From assembly GCF_001637205.1 (NCBI RefSeq), contig NZ_LVJH01000007.1:124001-188000 (forward strand): a stretch of 64,000 nt of DNA. The letters run 5' to 3'. Below the pieces are notes generated by a model. It was not told the origin of the DNA. It was given only the letters and a program-made list of their open reading frames with translations, and did no database searches. This document shows positions 26,727 through 35,475 of the stretch, one piece after another (the stretch's first letter is position 1; each line of letters opens with the position of its first letter). Made by a program: the position numbers and the translations under genes. Origin of the DNA: Paenibacillus glacialis. GTDB taxonomy: Bacteria > Bacillota > Bacilli > Paenibacillales > Paenibacillaceae.

Positions 26727-27068
26727 ATGCCATATGAAGGTTTTATGATTCATCACTCTGCATGTTCATCGATGTACGAAAAAAGATATGATTTCTGGAT
26801 AAGTTCCGACTCCTCCATCATTGTCTCTCCAGTACTAACTGATCTTGAATATATTCATATCTGTCTTGAAGGTCATTTCAATCAAGCCTATGAGTTGATG
26901 TCCCTTAGGGCGAAACAACAACTTTTCACGGCTAGTAAGCTGATTATGGAACTCTCCAGACAGTATGAAATTTCCCCTTTATATCTCCATCCTCATTCAC
27001 AAATCTGTCCAGGTTCTCATTTTCCATGGAATGAACTTGTGATTTATCCTGCTGATGGGTATCATTAG
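26727..27068 (+). CDS. Minimal zinc N-acetylmuramoyl-L-alanine amidase-like protein (Amidase_2/PGRP fold)
   Basis: A 113-residue protein not previously familiar to me as a named gene. Visible features fit an Amidase_2/PGRP core: IHHSACS near the N-terminus (His9/His10), YIHICLEGHFN (the conserved ICLEGNF strand), a helix with LIMELSRQYEISP, and LHPHSQICPGSHFPW, giving His88/His90 and Cys94. The zinc ligand pattern His-His-Cys appears complete, although the domain is at the small end for the family. No signal peptide or wall-binding domain is seen, so it may act in the cytoplasm, in the mother cell, or be released by lysis. GAGGTGAG precedes the ATG. It follows spmB and precedes rluB by 21 bases. 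Confidence 0.72.
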   Translation: MPYEGFMIHHSACSSMYEKRYDFWISSDSSIIVSPVLTDLEYIHICLEGHFNQAYELMSLRAKQQLFTASKLIMELSRQYEISPLYLHPHSQICPGSHFPWNELVIYPADGYH

Positions 27069-27088
27069 CATGAGGTGAATTATCGAAT

Positions 27089-27829
27089 ATGGAAAGATTA
27101 CAGAAAATATTAGCACAAGCTGGGATTGCTTCTCGACGTAAATGCGAGGATTTAATCGTAGCCGGTAAGGTGGAAGTTAACGGGGAAGTCGTAACTACAC
27201 TAGGAACAAAGGCTGACCCCGACCAAGATATCATTACGGTAAGCGGTAGACCTATTCGTAATGAGAAGAAGGTTTATCTAGTTATGAACAAACCTAAGGG
27301 TGTTATTACTAGTGCATCTGACCCTGAAGGCCGTAAGATTGTTTCTGATTATTTAAGAGATATTAAAGAAAGAGTATATCCAGTGGGAAGACTTGATTAT
27401 GACACTGAAGGTCTACTTCTACTCACAAATGATGGAGAGTTTGCTAATCTTCTTACGCATCCCAAACACCATGTGCCAAAAACATATATGGCGACAGTGA
27501 AAGGGGTGCCTCATGGTACTGAACTGGACAAGCTGAAGCAAGGAATTATGCTTGATGATGGGATGACATCTCCTGCTGATGTAGAGTACAAGGACATCGA
27601 TACGGCGAAGAATGAAGCAACGATCTCTATTACGATTTATGAAGGGCGTAATCGCCAAGTTCGTAGAATGTTTGAAGCTATTTCACATCCAGTAATTAAA
27701 TTGAAGAGAATCTCTTTTGGTGATCTGTTGCTTCAGAACCTTAAGCGAGGATTATTCCGCCATTTAACGAAAAATGAAATAGAAGATCTAATTAAATTGG
27801 CTAAATCTCCTAAATTACCGAAAAAATAA
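27089..27829 (+). CDS. rluB: 23S rRNA pseudouridine synthase RluB
   Basis: A protein of 246 residues of the RsuA/RluB/E/F family. It has an N-terminal S4 RNA-binding domain (ERLQKILAQAGIASRRKCEDLI) and the catalytic motif PVGRLDYDTEGLLLLTNDGE with the nucleophilic Asp. Neighbouring spmAB and resABC, it corresponds to B. subtilis ypuL/rluB. TGAGGTGAAT precedes the ATG. Confidence 0.94.
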   Translation: MERLQKILAQAGIASRRKCEDLIVAGKVEVNGEVVTTLGTKADPDQDIITVSGRPIRNEKKVYLVMNKPKGVITSASDPEGRKIVSDYLRDIKERVYPVGRLDYDTEGLLLLTNDGEFANLLTHPKHHVPKTYMATVKGVPHGTELDKLKQGIMLDDGMTSPADVEYKDIDTAKNEATISITIYEGRNRQVRRMFEAISHPVIKLKRISFGDLLLQNLKRGLFRHLTKNEIEDLIKLAKSPKLPKK

Positions 27830-27954
27830 ATAGCAAGACACATAAATTTCAAAATCTCTCGCCACATTTGTGACAATAATCGTTATAATTGTTCATAGGA
27901 TGTTCACACTGCGTGAATTTATTATGATTATTGTCATAGAGGGAGGCTTTGAAA

Positions 27955-28482
27955 TTGGGGAAATCCAGAAAAAAAGTCCAGATCGTTATTTTGCTTATGA
28001 TTGTCATTCTAGGAGGGTATGCCATTATCTCTAACGTAAATGGATCGGGAGGCAAACCTGAGGTTGGAGATAAAGCACCCTCCTTTAATTTGTTAGGATT
28101 GGACGGTAGCGTTCATAACCTTGATGAATACAAGGGGAAGGCAATGGTTATTAATTTCTGGGGTACATGGTGTAAACCATGTGTCAAAGAGATGCCTGCA
28201 CTTCAAGCGCAATCGGAGAAGTGGAAGGACAAGGATGTGGTTGTTATAGGTATTAATGCCGGTGAAGATGTTATGTCAGTTGATAATTTCGTGAAACAGG
28301 CCAATATTAGTTTTCCAATCCTGTTAGATCCCAACAAAGAAGCCATTCAGAGTTATGGGATTTCACCGTTACCTACAACGTTATTCGTAGCAGCAGATGG
28401 TAGAATAAAGAAAATTCATTTAGGGGAACTTGATTTAAGTACCTTGGATTATGAAATTGAACAGCTGGTGAGTAACCAATGA
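27955..28482 (+). CDS. resA: Thiol-disulfide oxidoreductase ResA
   Basis: ResA reduces the haem-binding cysteines of apocytochrome c outside the membrane. The protein is 175 residues with an N-terminal membrane anchor (VQIVILLMIVILGGYAIISN) and a thioredoxin-like domain with the WCKPC active site. The TTG at 27955 is chosen since GGGAGG lies 8 bases upstream; the TTG at 27949 is too close. Its stop overlaps the resB start (ATGA). Upstream (27868-27936) are TGACAAT and ATTGTCA arms and a TATAAT at 27884-27889; no ResD site could be assigned. Confidence 0.94.
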   Translation: MGKSRKKVQIVILLMIVILGGYAIISNVNGSGGKPEVGDKAPSFNLLGLDGSVHNLDEYKGKAMVINFWGTWCKPCVKEMPALQAQSEKWKDKDVVVIGINAGEDVMSVDNFVKQANISFPILLDPNKEAIQSYGISPLPTTLFVAADGRIKKIHLGELDLSTLDYEIEQLVSNQ

Positions 28483-30170
28483 TCCCAGATATATTGTCAT
28501 TTAAGAATACAAAGTGTGAATGTGGCCATCAAAACCCAGTGGGAACGGTGCTTTGTGAAGCTTGTGGTAAACCCATAAGTAAGGAAGATCAAGAGTCTGA
28601 CAAATTATTAGAGATGAGATATGACGGGATGGCCCGTCGCTCACAACGTAGCACCCCTAACATGATTGATCGTATTTGGAACTTTTTCAGCTCAGTAAAG
28701 ATTGCCGTATATATGATTGTACTCACGTTGCTTGGTTCTATGTTCGGAACGATCTTTCCTCAAGAAAGTACGTTCTTAAACATTGATGCTGCAACATATT
28801 ATCCTGAGACTTATGGGACCGCGGGTTTAATTTATTATAAGCTAGGCTTGTCACACACGTATGAGTCATGGTGGTTTGTCTTGCTTCTTGTGATGATTGG
28901 AGCTTCGCTTGTGATTTGTAGTCTGGATCGTGTATTGCCCTTATATAAGGCACTCTCGAAACGAAAGATTCGCAAACATATGCAATTCCTGACGCGTCAA
29001 AAAGTCGTATATCAGACACGGTTAGATGAAGATGAGGAAGTTTGGATTAACAACATAGTACCAGCGCTTAAAAAAAGGGGATACCGTGTACATACAGATG
29101 GAAGTGCATTACTTGCCGAGAAATATCGCTTCAGTCGTTGGGGGCCTTATATCCTTCATATTGGATTGATCATTTTCTTATTGGCAGTACTTGCACGAGG
29201 GCTTCCAGGTTTAAATATGGATCAACATTTAGCCTTTCCTGAAGGGGAAATCAAGCCTATTCCCAATACGTCTTTCTATTTAAAAAATGAGAAATTTACC
29301 GTAGAGTACTATACGGAAGATGACCTCCCTGAGGAATTTAAGGGAAAAGGGAAGATGCTTCCTAAGCTATTTCAGACTCAAGCAACGCTCTATGAATGTA
29401 CTGCAGATTGTAAGGATCCTTCCAAGGAACCTCAGTTAGTTGAAGTAGACAGTCACCCGATTGAAGTCAATGATCCTTTAAATTATAAGGGACTTAAGGC
29501 ATATCAATTTGATTTTGATACAAACCCGATATTGAGATCGGTTACACCTTCTTTAATTGAGAAGAAGACCGGTAAGGATATAGGGCAGTTCAAGCTGGAT
29601 ATTCGAAATCCTGAGCGCACTTATCAAGTGGGAGAGTACACACTTAATCTGGTAGAGAAGTATATGGATTTTGGAATGAATGATCTAGGTGAGCCTGTTT
29701 CTATATCACCTAATCCGAATGCGCCATCATTTCTTTTTTTGATCAAGGGTCCGAATCTACCGGCGGAAGGTGTTCAATACTTTTATTTTCCTAAGCAGAT
29801 TGATAAACAACGATTTCAACAGGACATCATCAATGAAAAGTTAGCTGGCGCATATAATTTGTTCGAACTGGATGTAGATGGGATGAGTAACGTGGACTTT
29901 TCGATGTCCACAACCTATTTAAACATTCGGGTAGATAAAGTTATGCCATTTGTATGGCTGGGTTCAGCCATTGGTATGCTTGGTCTTGTCATGGGGTTCT
30001 ACTGGCAACATCGTCGTATATGGATACGCATCGATGAAGGTGATTTGACTCTTGCTGCCCACACTAACAAGAATTGGTTCGGCATCCGGAAGGAAATTAC
30101 TGTAGTACTACAAAAGGTGAATATGGAAGTGGACGAAAAGTCTCTAGATAACGGAGGAAACCAAGTATGA
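28479..30170 (+). CDS. resB: Cytochrome c biogenesis protein ResB with N-terminal zinc ribbon
   Basis: ResB with ResC forms the System II haem-delivery and ligation complex. The protein is 563 residues. Conserved regions include the helix pair around SVKIAVYMIVLTLLGSMFGTIFPQ, SWWFVLLLVMIGASLVICSLDR, and a large extracytoplasmic loop before the last helix (VMPFVWLGSAIGMLGLVMGF). It starts with CECGHQN...CEACGKP (about residues 12-32), a CxC...CxxC zinc-ribbon that B. subtilis ResB lacks. Start and stop overlap resA and resC by 4 bases, implying coupled synthesis. Confidence 0.94.
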   Translation: MIPDILSFKNTKCECGHQNPVGTVLCEACGKPISKEDQESDKLLEMRYDGMARRSQRSTPNMIDRIWNFFSSVKIAVYMIVLTLLGSMFGTIFPQESTFLNIDAATYYPETYGTAGLIYYKLGLSHTYESWWFVLLLVMIGASLVICSLDRVLPLYKALSKRKIRKHMQFLTRQKVVYQTRLDEDEEVWINNIVPALKKRGYRVHTDGSALLAEKYRFSRWGPYILHIGLIIFLLAVLARGLPGLNMDQHLAFPEGEIKPIPNTSFYLKNEKFTVEYYTEDDLPEEFKGKGKMLPKLFQTQATLYECTADCKDPSKEPQLVEVDSHPIEVNDPLNYKGLKAYQFDFDTNPILRSVTPSLIEKKTGKDIGQFKLDIRNPERTYQVGEYTLNLVEKYMDFGMNDLGEPVSISPNPNAPSFLFLIKGPNLPAEGVQYFYFPKQIDKQRFQQDIINEKLAGAYNLFELDVDGMSNVDFSMSTTYLNIRVDKVMPFVWLGSAIGMLGLVMGFYWQHRRIWIRIDEGDLTLAAHTNKNWFGIRKEITVVLQKVNMEVDEKSLDNGGNQV

Positions 30171-31402
30171 AATTATTAGATTTTAGTAGCATGTTTTTTA
30201 CTATTGCGTTCTTGGTCTACTGTGTGGCTTTTATCTTGTATGGAGTTGCCGTTATGGGACGTGTTTGGAGAAATCGTGATCCCGAGCAACATATGAAGAA
30301 ATGGGGAAGGCTCTCCTTCTTGGTGTCCACGTTAGGACTTGTCGCTCATTTGATCTACTTCTTCACCCGCTGGGCTGGTGCAGGGCATATTCCAGTTAGT
30401 AATATGTTTGAGTTTATGAGCACGCTGTCTATGATGATTATCATCGCATTCACCGTTATATTTATCATATATAGAAAGACACTTTTGGGACTCTTCGCTG
30501 TTCCAATTGCTATTATTATTATGGCGTATGCAGCTGTTTTCCCTCAGGAAGCTCAACCGCTGATTCCTTCATTACAGTCTTGGTGGTTGCAAGTTCATGT
30601 AACGATGGCAGCATTGGGTGAATCATTTTTTGCCATTGGTTTTGCTGCTGGATTTATGTATCTGCTACGTACGGTAGATTTCAATAGCAAGGAAAAAAGT
30701 GATCGACGACAACAACGTGGCGTGGAGTTTACACTACTTTCCATCGTAGTTGTTATTGGATTTATTGCTTCAGTGTATGCTTTCCGTGTAGGTGGATATG
30801 AATCCGTATTCACACAAGAACAAGAATCAAAGGTTTCACGAGTCGAGTATAAATTACCGCCAATCGTTGCACCTTATCAAAGTAAGGTGGAAAGCTTCCA
30901 ATCCTTCTTGGGAATGAAAGAACCATTATTTGAGGCACCATCATGGATGGTTGGTATTAATGCAGGTAGAAAATTGAATACCATTATATGGTCAGTATTA
31001 GCAGGTCTCATTCTTTATGCACTCATTCGTCTTATCCTTCGCAAACCGCTTGGTCGGGCAATACATCCTTTGTTAAAAGGGCTTGATGCCGACGATCTTG
31101 ACGAAATTACTTATCGGTCTATCGCCATAGGTTTTCCCATTTTCACTTTAGGAGCACTTATTTTTGCAATGATGTGGGCTCAAATCGCTTGGGGTCGCTT
31201 CTGGGGATGGGATCCGAAAGAAGTATGGGCACTTATCACGTGGTTATTCTATAGTGTATATTTACATTTGAGATTATCTCGTGGATGGCAAGGAAAGAAA
31301 TCTGCTTGGCTTGCAGTTCTAGGATTTATGATCGTTATGTTTACATTGGTAGGTGTTAATTTAGTTATAGCGGGTCTACACTCATATGCAGGCACGAATT
31401 AA
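30167..31402 (+). CDS. resC: Cytochrome c biogenesis protein ResC (CcsA-type)
   Basis: A 411-residue membrane protein of the CcmC/CcsA family. The haem-handling WWD-type motif is visible as WGRFWGWDPKEVWALITW, with flanking histidines in the neighbouring loops. About eight to ten transmembrane helices are apparent. It starts inside the resB stop (ATGA). It completes resABC; a terminator and the resD promoter follow. Confidence 0.95.
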   Translation: MKLLDFSSMFFTIAFLVYCVAFILYGVAVMGRVWRNRDPEQHMKKWGRLSFLVSTLGLVAHLIYFFTRWAGAGHIPVSNMFEFMSTLSMMIIIAFTVIFIIYRKTLLGLFAVPIAIIIMAYAAVFPQEAQPLIPSLQSWWLQVHVTMAALGESFFAIGFAAGFMYLLRTVDFNSKEKSDRRQQRGVEFTLLSIVVVIGFIASVYAFRVGGYESVFTQEQESKVSRVEYKLPPIVAPYQSKVESFQSFLGMKEPLFEAPSWMVGINAGRKLNTIIWSVLAGLILYALIRLILRKPLGRAIHPLLKGLDADDLDEITYRSIAIGFPIFTLGALIFAMMWAQIAWGRFWGWDPKEVWALITWLFYSVYLHLRLSRGWQGKKSAWLAVLGFMIVMFTLVGVNLVIAGLHSYAGTN

Positions 31403-31429
31403 GTTGAAGTTACAAATTATGTCTAATTC

Positions 31430-31473
31430 GACAATCCGTTTCACATTTGATGTTGAATGTTGAAACGGATTTT
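31430..31473 (+). terminator. Terminator after resC
   Basis: AATCCGTTTCA pairs with TGAAACGGATT (11 bp) around a loop of 17 bases, followed by TTTCGTT. It overlaps the resD promoter -35. Confidence 0.75.
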
Positions 31474-31482
31474 CGTTATAAT
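31453..31482 (+). promoter_or_regulatory. Probable promoter of resDE
   Basis: TTGAAT (31453-31458), an 18-base spacer, then TATAAT (31477-31482). It is partly within the resC terminator stem. Confidence 0.45.
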
Positions 31483-31577
31483 TGATCTTTAGGAGAACAA
31501 TTTTTTGTATTACATAGTCTATCTATCCGAGAATCGGGCTTTCACTGGTCCTACGTAGGATAATTAAGGGGTTGTTG

Positions 31578-32297
31578 ATGATGTCAGAGGAATTGAATCG
31601 GATATTGATAGTTGATGATGAAGAACGAATCAGACGGTTACTTAAAATGTATTTAGAAAAAGAAGGTTATGTGATTGATGAAGCTGAAGATGGAGAGATT
31701 GCACTTCAGAAAGCGACATCGAATGATTACGGTTTAGTTATTTTGGATCTTATGCTTCCGGGTATGGATGGCGTTGAAGTATGCACTCGTCTTAGACAAG
31801 TGAAATCGACTCCGATCCTGATGCTTACGGCAAAAGGAGAAGAAATTAACCGAGTGCAAGGCTTTGAGGTTGGAGCAGATGATTATGTGGTAAAACCATT
31901 TAGTCCGCGAGAAGTCATTTATCGGGTTAAAGCAATTTTGCGACGATCTTCAACGACTTCCTATTTATCTAAGGAAGGGAACTCTAGTAACGATATTGTA
32001 TTTCCCCACTTGGTTATCGAACATGATGCTCATCGCGTTACAGCCAGTGGTGAAGAGGTCAGTCTCACGCCTAAGGAATATGAGCTGTTACACTATTTGG
32101 CCACTTCTCCAGACAAAGTATTTTCAAGAGAAGAGCTTTTAAAAGATGTATGGAATTATGAGTTTTTCGGAGATTTACGTACCGTAGATACGCATGTTAA
32201 ACGTTTAAGAGAGAAATTAAATAAAGTATCTCCAGAGTCAGCGACGATGATTACGACGGTATGGGGTGTAGGTTACAAGTTAGAGGTCTCGAAATAA
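31578..32297 (+). CDS. resD: Response regulator ResD
   Basis: An OmpR-type regulator of 239 residues that controls respiration and cytochrome genes in low oxygen. The receiver domain has DDE near residue 13-15, phospho-acceptor Asp57 (VILDLMLPGMDG) and Lys in VVKPFSP; the C-terminal winged helix has LTPKEYELLHYLA and RTVDTHVKRLREKL. AAGGGG precedes the start; ATGs at 31578 and 31581 and a TTG at 31572 are close alternatives. It is one base from resE and next to resABC, as in B. subtilis. Confidence 0.94.
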   Translation: MMSEELNRILIVDDEERIRRLLKMYLEKEGYVIDEAEDGEIALQKATSNDYGLVILDLMLPGMDGVEVCTRLRQVKSTPILMLTAKGEEINRVQGFEVGADDYVVKPFSPREVIYRVKAILRRSSTTSYLSKEGNSSNDIVFPHLVIEHDAHRVTASGEEVSLTPKEYELLHYLATSPDKVFSREELLKDVWNYEFFGDLRTVDTHVKRLREKLNKVSPESATMITTVWGVGYKLEVSK

Positions 32298-32298
32298 C

Positions 32299-33735
32299 GT
32301 GAATTTCTGGAAAACACTTGTCGGTAAAATATGGCTAACAATTATTTGTCTAGTCGCTGTAGTCCTAATTACGCTGGGGCTATTCTTGTTACCCTATATT
32401 GACACGAACTTTGCAAATTCAGGAGACATCAAACGCTTATTTACTTACACATCCATTATCGGTTTCTCCATGACTACTTTTTTTGGATTGTTCCTTCTCT
32501 CGAGGATTACACAGCCGATGCAAAAGTTAATTCAAGCTGCGGAGGCTATTCGTAAAGGAGAGTATGGAACCCGTCTATCCGTAGTAACAAGTGATGAGAT
32601 CGGTGCATTAGCGAATACCTTTAATCACATGGCTGCAGAGCTTGAAGACAACATTCGTAATCTGAACCAAGAGAAAGAGCATTTAGCAAGTGTTCTGCGG
32701 AGTATGAGTGACGCGGTTATTACATTCGATAATTCTGGTAAAGTCATCCTTACCAATCCTCCTGGCGAACGTGTTCTTGAAATGTGGCAGGCGATTGATT
32801 GGGATTACGAATCTACGGATCTTCAAGGAGAACGGACGTTAGAAGTACCTGAACCGTTACATGAGCTATTTAATATGACGCTTAACGGTGGTGGGGATTC
32901 AAGTACTACGGTACATGTGAAACAAGATGTATGGTCCGTAATTATGACACCTTTGTATTCGGATGATGATATCCGTGGAGCTGTGGTTGTGATGCGTGAT
33001 GTGACTGAGGAAGCACGTTTGGAGAAAATGCGTACTGATTTTGTAGCCAATGTGTCACATGAGATCAGAACGCCGCTTTCGATGATGCAGGGTTATAGCG
33101 AAGCATTATTAGATGGCATGGCAGCCTCTCCTGAGGAAAGCCGAGAATTGATCCAAGTGATCCATGATGAGTCGCTTCGTATGGGTAGACTTGTGAAGGA
33201 CTTGTTAGTTCTTGCTCGCATGGAAGCTGGCCATCCTGATATGAATATGGGTTACGTAGATATTCGTGAACTGCTTGAACGGATCTATAGAAAGTTCTCA
33301 GTTCGTTCTAAAGATTGCGGTTTACACCTTCATTATGAGAAGCATTCGGATCAATTACTCATTCAAACGGGAGATGAGGATAAGTTAGAGCAAGTCATGA
33401 CTAATTTACTTGATAATGCTTTCCGTCATACACCATCGAGCAAAAATGTATACATTATAGCGGAACGAGTTATAGTTGAACAACAACCTCCTTTTTTGCA
33501 AATACAGGTTAAAGATGAAGGTGTAGGAATTCCGAAAGAAGACGTACCTTTTATTTTTGAACGTTTCTATAAGGCCGATAAGGCTCGTGTTCGTGGGGAA
33601 TCTGCAGGTACTGGACTTGGGCTTGCCATCGTTACAAGCATTGTTGAAGCACATCATGGTAGTGTTAAAGTGTCAAGTGAGTTGGGGAAGGGTACTATTT
33701 TTACTATAAAACTTCCTGTCGAATACCGCAAATAA
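32299..33735 (+). CDS. resE: Sensor histidine kinase ResE
   Basis: A 478-residue sensor kinase. In order: helix about 9-32, a short external region, helix about 45-68, HAMP domain (ITQPMQKLIQAAEAIRKGEY), a PAS-like region (SMSDAVITFDNSGKVILTN), the H box VSHEIRTPLSMMQGY, and the ATPase boxes NLLDNAFRHT, VKDEGVGIPKED and GTGLGLAIV. The external sensor loop is very short (about 12 residues) compared with the usual ResE, so sensing may be by the PAS-like region. The GTG start follows resD by one base. Confidence 0.9.
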   Translation: MNFWKTLVGKIWLTIICLVAVVLITLGLFLLPYIDTNFANSGDIKRLFTYTSIIGFSMTTFFGLFLLSRITQPMQKLIQAAEAIRKGEYGTRLSVVTSDEIGALANTFNHMAAELEDNIRNLNQEKEHLASVLRSMSDAVITFDNSGKVILTNPPGERVLEMWQAIDWDYESTDLQGERTLEVPEPLHELFNMTLNGGGDSSTTVHVKQDVWSVIMTPLYSDDDIRGAVVVMRDVTEEARLEKMRTDFVANVSHEIRTPLSMMQGYSEALLDGMAASPEESRELIQVIHDESLRMGRLVKDLLVLARMEAGHPDMNMGYVDIRELLERIYRKFSVRSKDCGLHLHYEKHSDQLLIQTGDEDKLEQVMTNLLDNAFRHTPSSKNVYIIAERVIVEQQPPFLQIQVKDEGVGIPKEDVPFIFERFYKADKARVRGESAGTGLGLAIVTSIVEAHHGSVKVSSELGKGTIFTIKLPVEYRK

Positions 33736-33750
33736 TGAAATAAGATTAAT

Positions 33751-33777
33751 AAACACCTCTTTTGGAGGTGTTTTTTG
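33751..33777 (+). terminator. Terminator after resE
   Basis: AAACACCTC pairs with GAGGTGTTT around TTTTG, and six T follow. Confidence 0.9.
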
Positions 33778-33891
33778 TAGAAGAAGAAAGATTAATCTTG
33801 TTCATCGTGGAACAAATAAAAATAGAAATAGAAATCATTCATATGGATACTCCTTAGGATGTCCCATAGGAAGTTAAGGAGGCTTGTAAGT

Positions 33892-35400
33892 ATGAGTAAC
33901 CAATATATATTAGCTCTTGATCAAGGAACTACAAGTTCTAGGGCCATTGTATTTGATAATCAGGCGCGACCGGTAGCGCAGGGTCAAAAGATAATTAGAC
34001 AAAGTTATCCAGAACCAGGTTGGGTAGAACACGATGGAGAGGAAATCTGGGAATCACAACTCGCTGCAGTCAATGAAGCATTGAGTAATGGCCAAATTAA
34101 TCCAGAGGATATATGTTCTATTGGTATTACTAACCAAAGAGAGACTGTACTCGTCTGGGACCGTACAAGCGGCAAGCCTATTCATCCGGCGATCGTATGG
34201 CAGGATCGGCGTACGGCACCGCTTTGTGAGGAGTTGAAAGAGCGGGGACTTGCGAAGTTAGTAACGGATACAACAGGACTTCTCATTGATGCTTATTTCT
34301 CAGCAACCAAAATAGCTTGGATTCTAGACCACGTTGAGGGTGCGAGGGAGAAGGCGAACAAAGGTGAGCTGCTCGCAGGTACTATGGATACATGGTTGAT
34401 ATGGAAGCTTACAAGTGGACAAGTGCATGCAACGGATGTCACGAATGCTTCAAGAACGATGTTATTCAATCTAAATACAAGAAGCTGGGATGAGGAACTG
34501 TTAAGTGAATTACAAATTCCACGGTGTATTCTTCCTTCGATATGTATGTCGGGCCATTACTACGGGATGACTGACCCTAAATGGCTAAATGGCGTCGCTG
34601 TTCCTATACATTCGGTACTCGGTGATCAGCAAGCTGCCCTTTTTGGTCACACCTGCCTTGAGGCAGGAAGTGCCAAAAACACCTATGGTACAGGCTGTTT
34701 CATTCTGATGAATACAGGATGTGAACGGGTTACCTCCTCACATGGTTTACTCACCACGGTAGCATGGGGTATGGCAGATGAAATGTATTATGCTCTTGAA
34801 GGTAGTGTGTTTGTTGCTGGGGCAGCTGTACAATGGCTAGAAGAAGGTCTAGGATGGATTGATGAACCAGCCCAGTCAGAATGGATGGCTAGTCAAGTAC
34901 CTACAAGCGATGGTGTCGTAGTTGTTCCTGCATTCACGGGGTTAGGAGCACCTTATTGGGATATGTATGCTCGTGGTGCTATATTTGGCCTCACTCGAGG
35001 TACGACATCTAATCATATTGTACGGGCAACGTTAGAGTCGTTAGCTTATCAATCAAGGGATGTTATTAATGCGATGGAGAAAGATGCAGGGATGCCTCTG
35101 CGAGAGCTTCGTGTGGACGGTGGGGCTGTCTCTAACGATCTGTTAATGCAATTCCAAGCAGATATCCTTGGGGCAGTAGTGACGCGAACAGAGAATGAAG
35201 AAACAACGGCACTTGGAGCTGCATTGTTGGCAGGTTTAATCAGTGAGGTATGGAGTAAAGATCAACTGAAACAATTTAATCCTGCGCAAAGAATGTTCCA
35301 GCCCTTAATGGATGAAGTGAAAAAAGAGAAATTATATCATGTGTGGCAGGATGCGGTAAGGCGGACAATGGGTTGGGAACAACATCAATTCGATTCATAA
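33892..35400 (+). CDS. glpK: Glycerol kinase
   Basis: It phosphorylates glycerol to glycerol 3-phosphate. The protein is 502 residues of the FGGY family: LALDQGTTSSRA, SIGITNQRETVLVWDR, GDQQAALFG, AKNTYGTGCFILMNTG and VDGGAVSNDLLMQFQ. The ATG at 33892 follows AAGGAGG; an in-frame ATG at 33859 has none. A GHYYG stretch lies where Firmicute enzymes carry the HPr-phosphorylated His, so PTS control is possible. It stands alone without glpF or glpD. No catabolite operator was recognised. Confidence 0.95.
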   Translation: MSNQYILALDQGTTSSRAIVFDNQARPVAQGQKIIRQSYPEPGWVEHDGEEIWESQLAAVNEALSNGQINPEDICSIGITNQRETVLVWDRTSGKPIHPAIVWQDRRTAPLCEELKERGLAKLVTDTTGLLIDAYFSATKIAWILDHVEGAREKANKGELLAGTMDTWLIWKLTSGQVHATDVTNASRTMLFNLNTRSWDEELLSELQIPRCILPSICMSGHYYGMTDPKWLNGVAVPIHSVLGDQQAALFGHTCLEAGSAKNTYGTGCFILMNTGCERVTSSHGLLTTVAWGMADEMYYALEGSVFVAGAAVQWLEEGLGWIDEPAQSEWMASQVPTSDGVVVVPAFTGLGAPYWDMYARGAIFGLTRGTTSNHIVRATLESLAYQSRDVINAMEKDAGMPLRELRVDGGAVSNDLLMQFQADILGAVVTRTENEETTALGAALLAGLISEVWSKDQLKQFNPAQRMFQPLMDEVKKEKLYHVWQDAVRRTMGWEQHQFDS

Positions 35401-35423
35401 GTTATGGGCAGATAGTGATATCA

Positions 35424-35457
35424 ACAAAACCGTCGATCGAGGATCGACGGTTTTGTG
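35424..35457. terminator. Bidirectional terminator between glpK and serA
   Basis: AAAACCGTCGATC pairs perfectly with GATCGACGGTTTT around GAG. The A-run and T-run on either side let it serve both convergent genes. Confidence 0.88.
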
Positions 35458-35475
35458 ATATTTGTAGAGTTGTAA

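Noticed and set aside
27841-27954. Fur, Rex or ResD operator before resA (TGACAAT/ATTGTCA arms)
   Set aside because: The arms are far apart and do not match any of those operators well enough.
27849-28055. Minus-strand frame over the resA start whose end contains Cys pairs (CEHP...CHKCGE), like a zinc ribbon
   Set aside because: It overlaps the resA promoter and coding start, has no ribosome site, and the Cys pattern is a by-chance product of the opposite strand.
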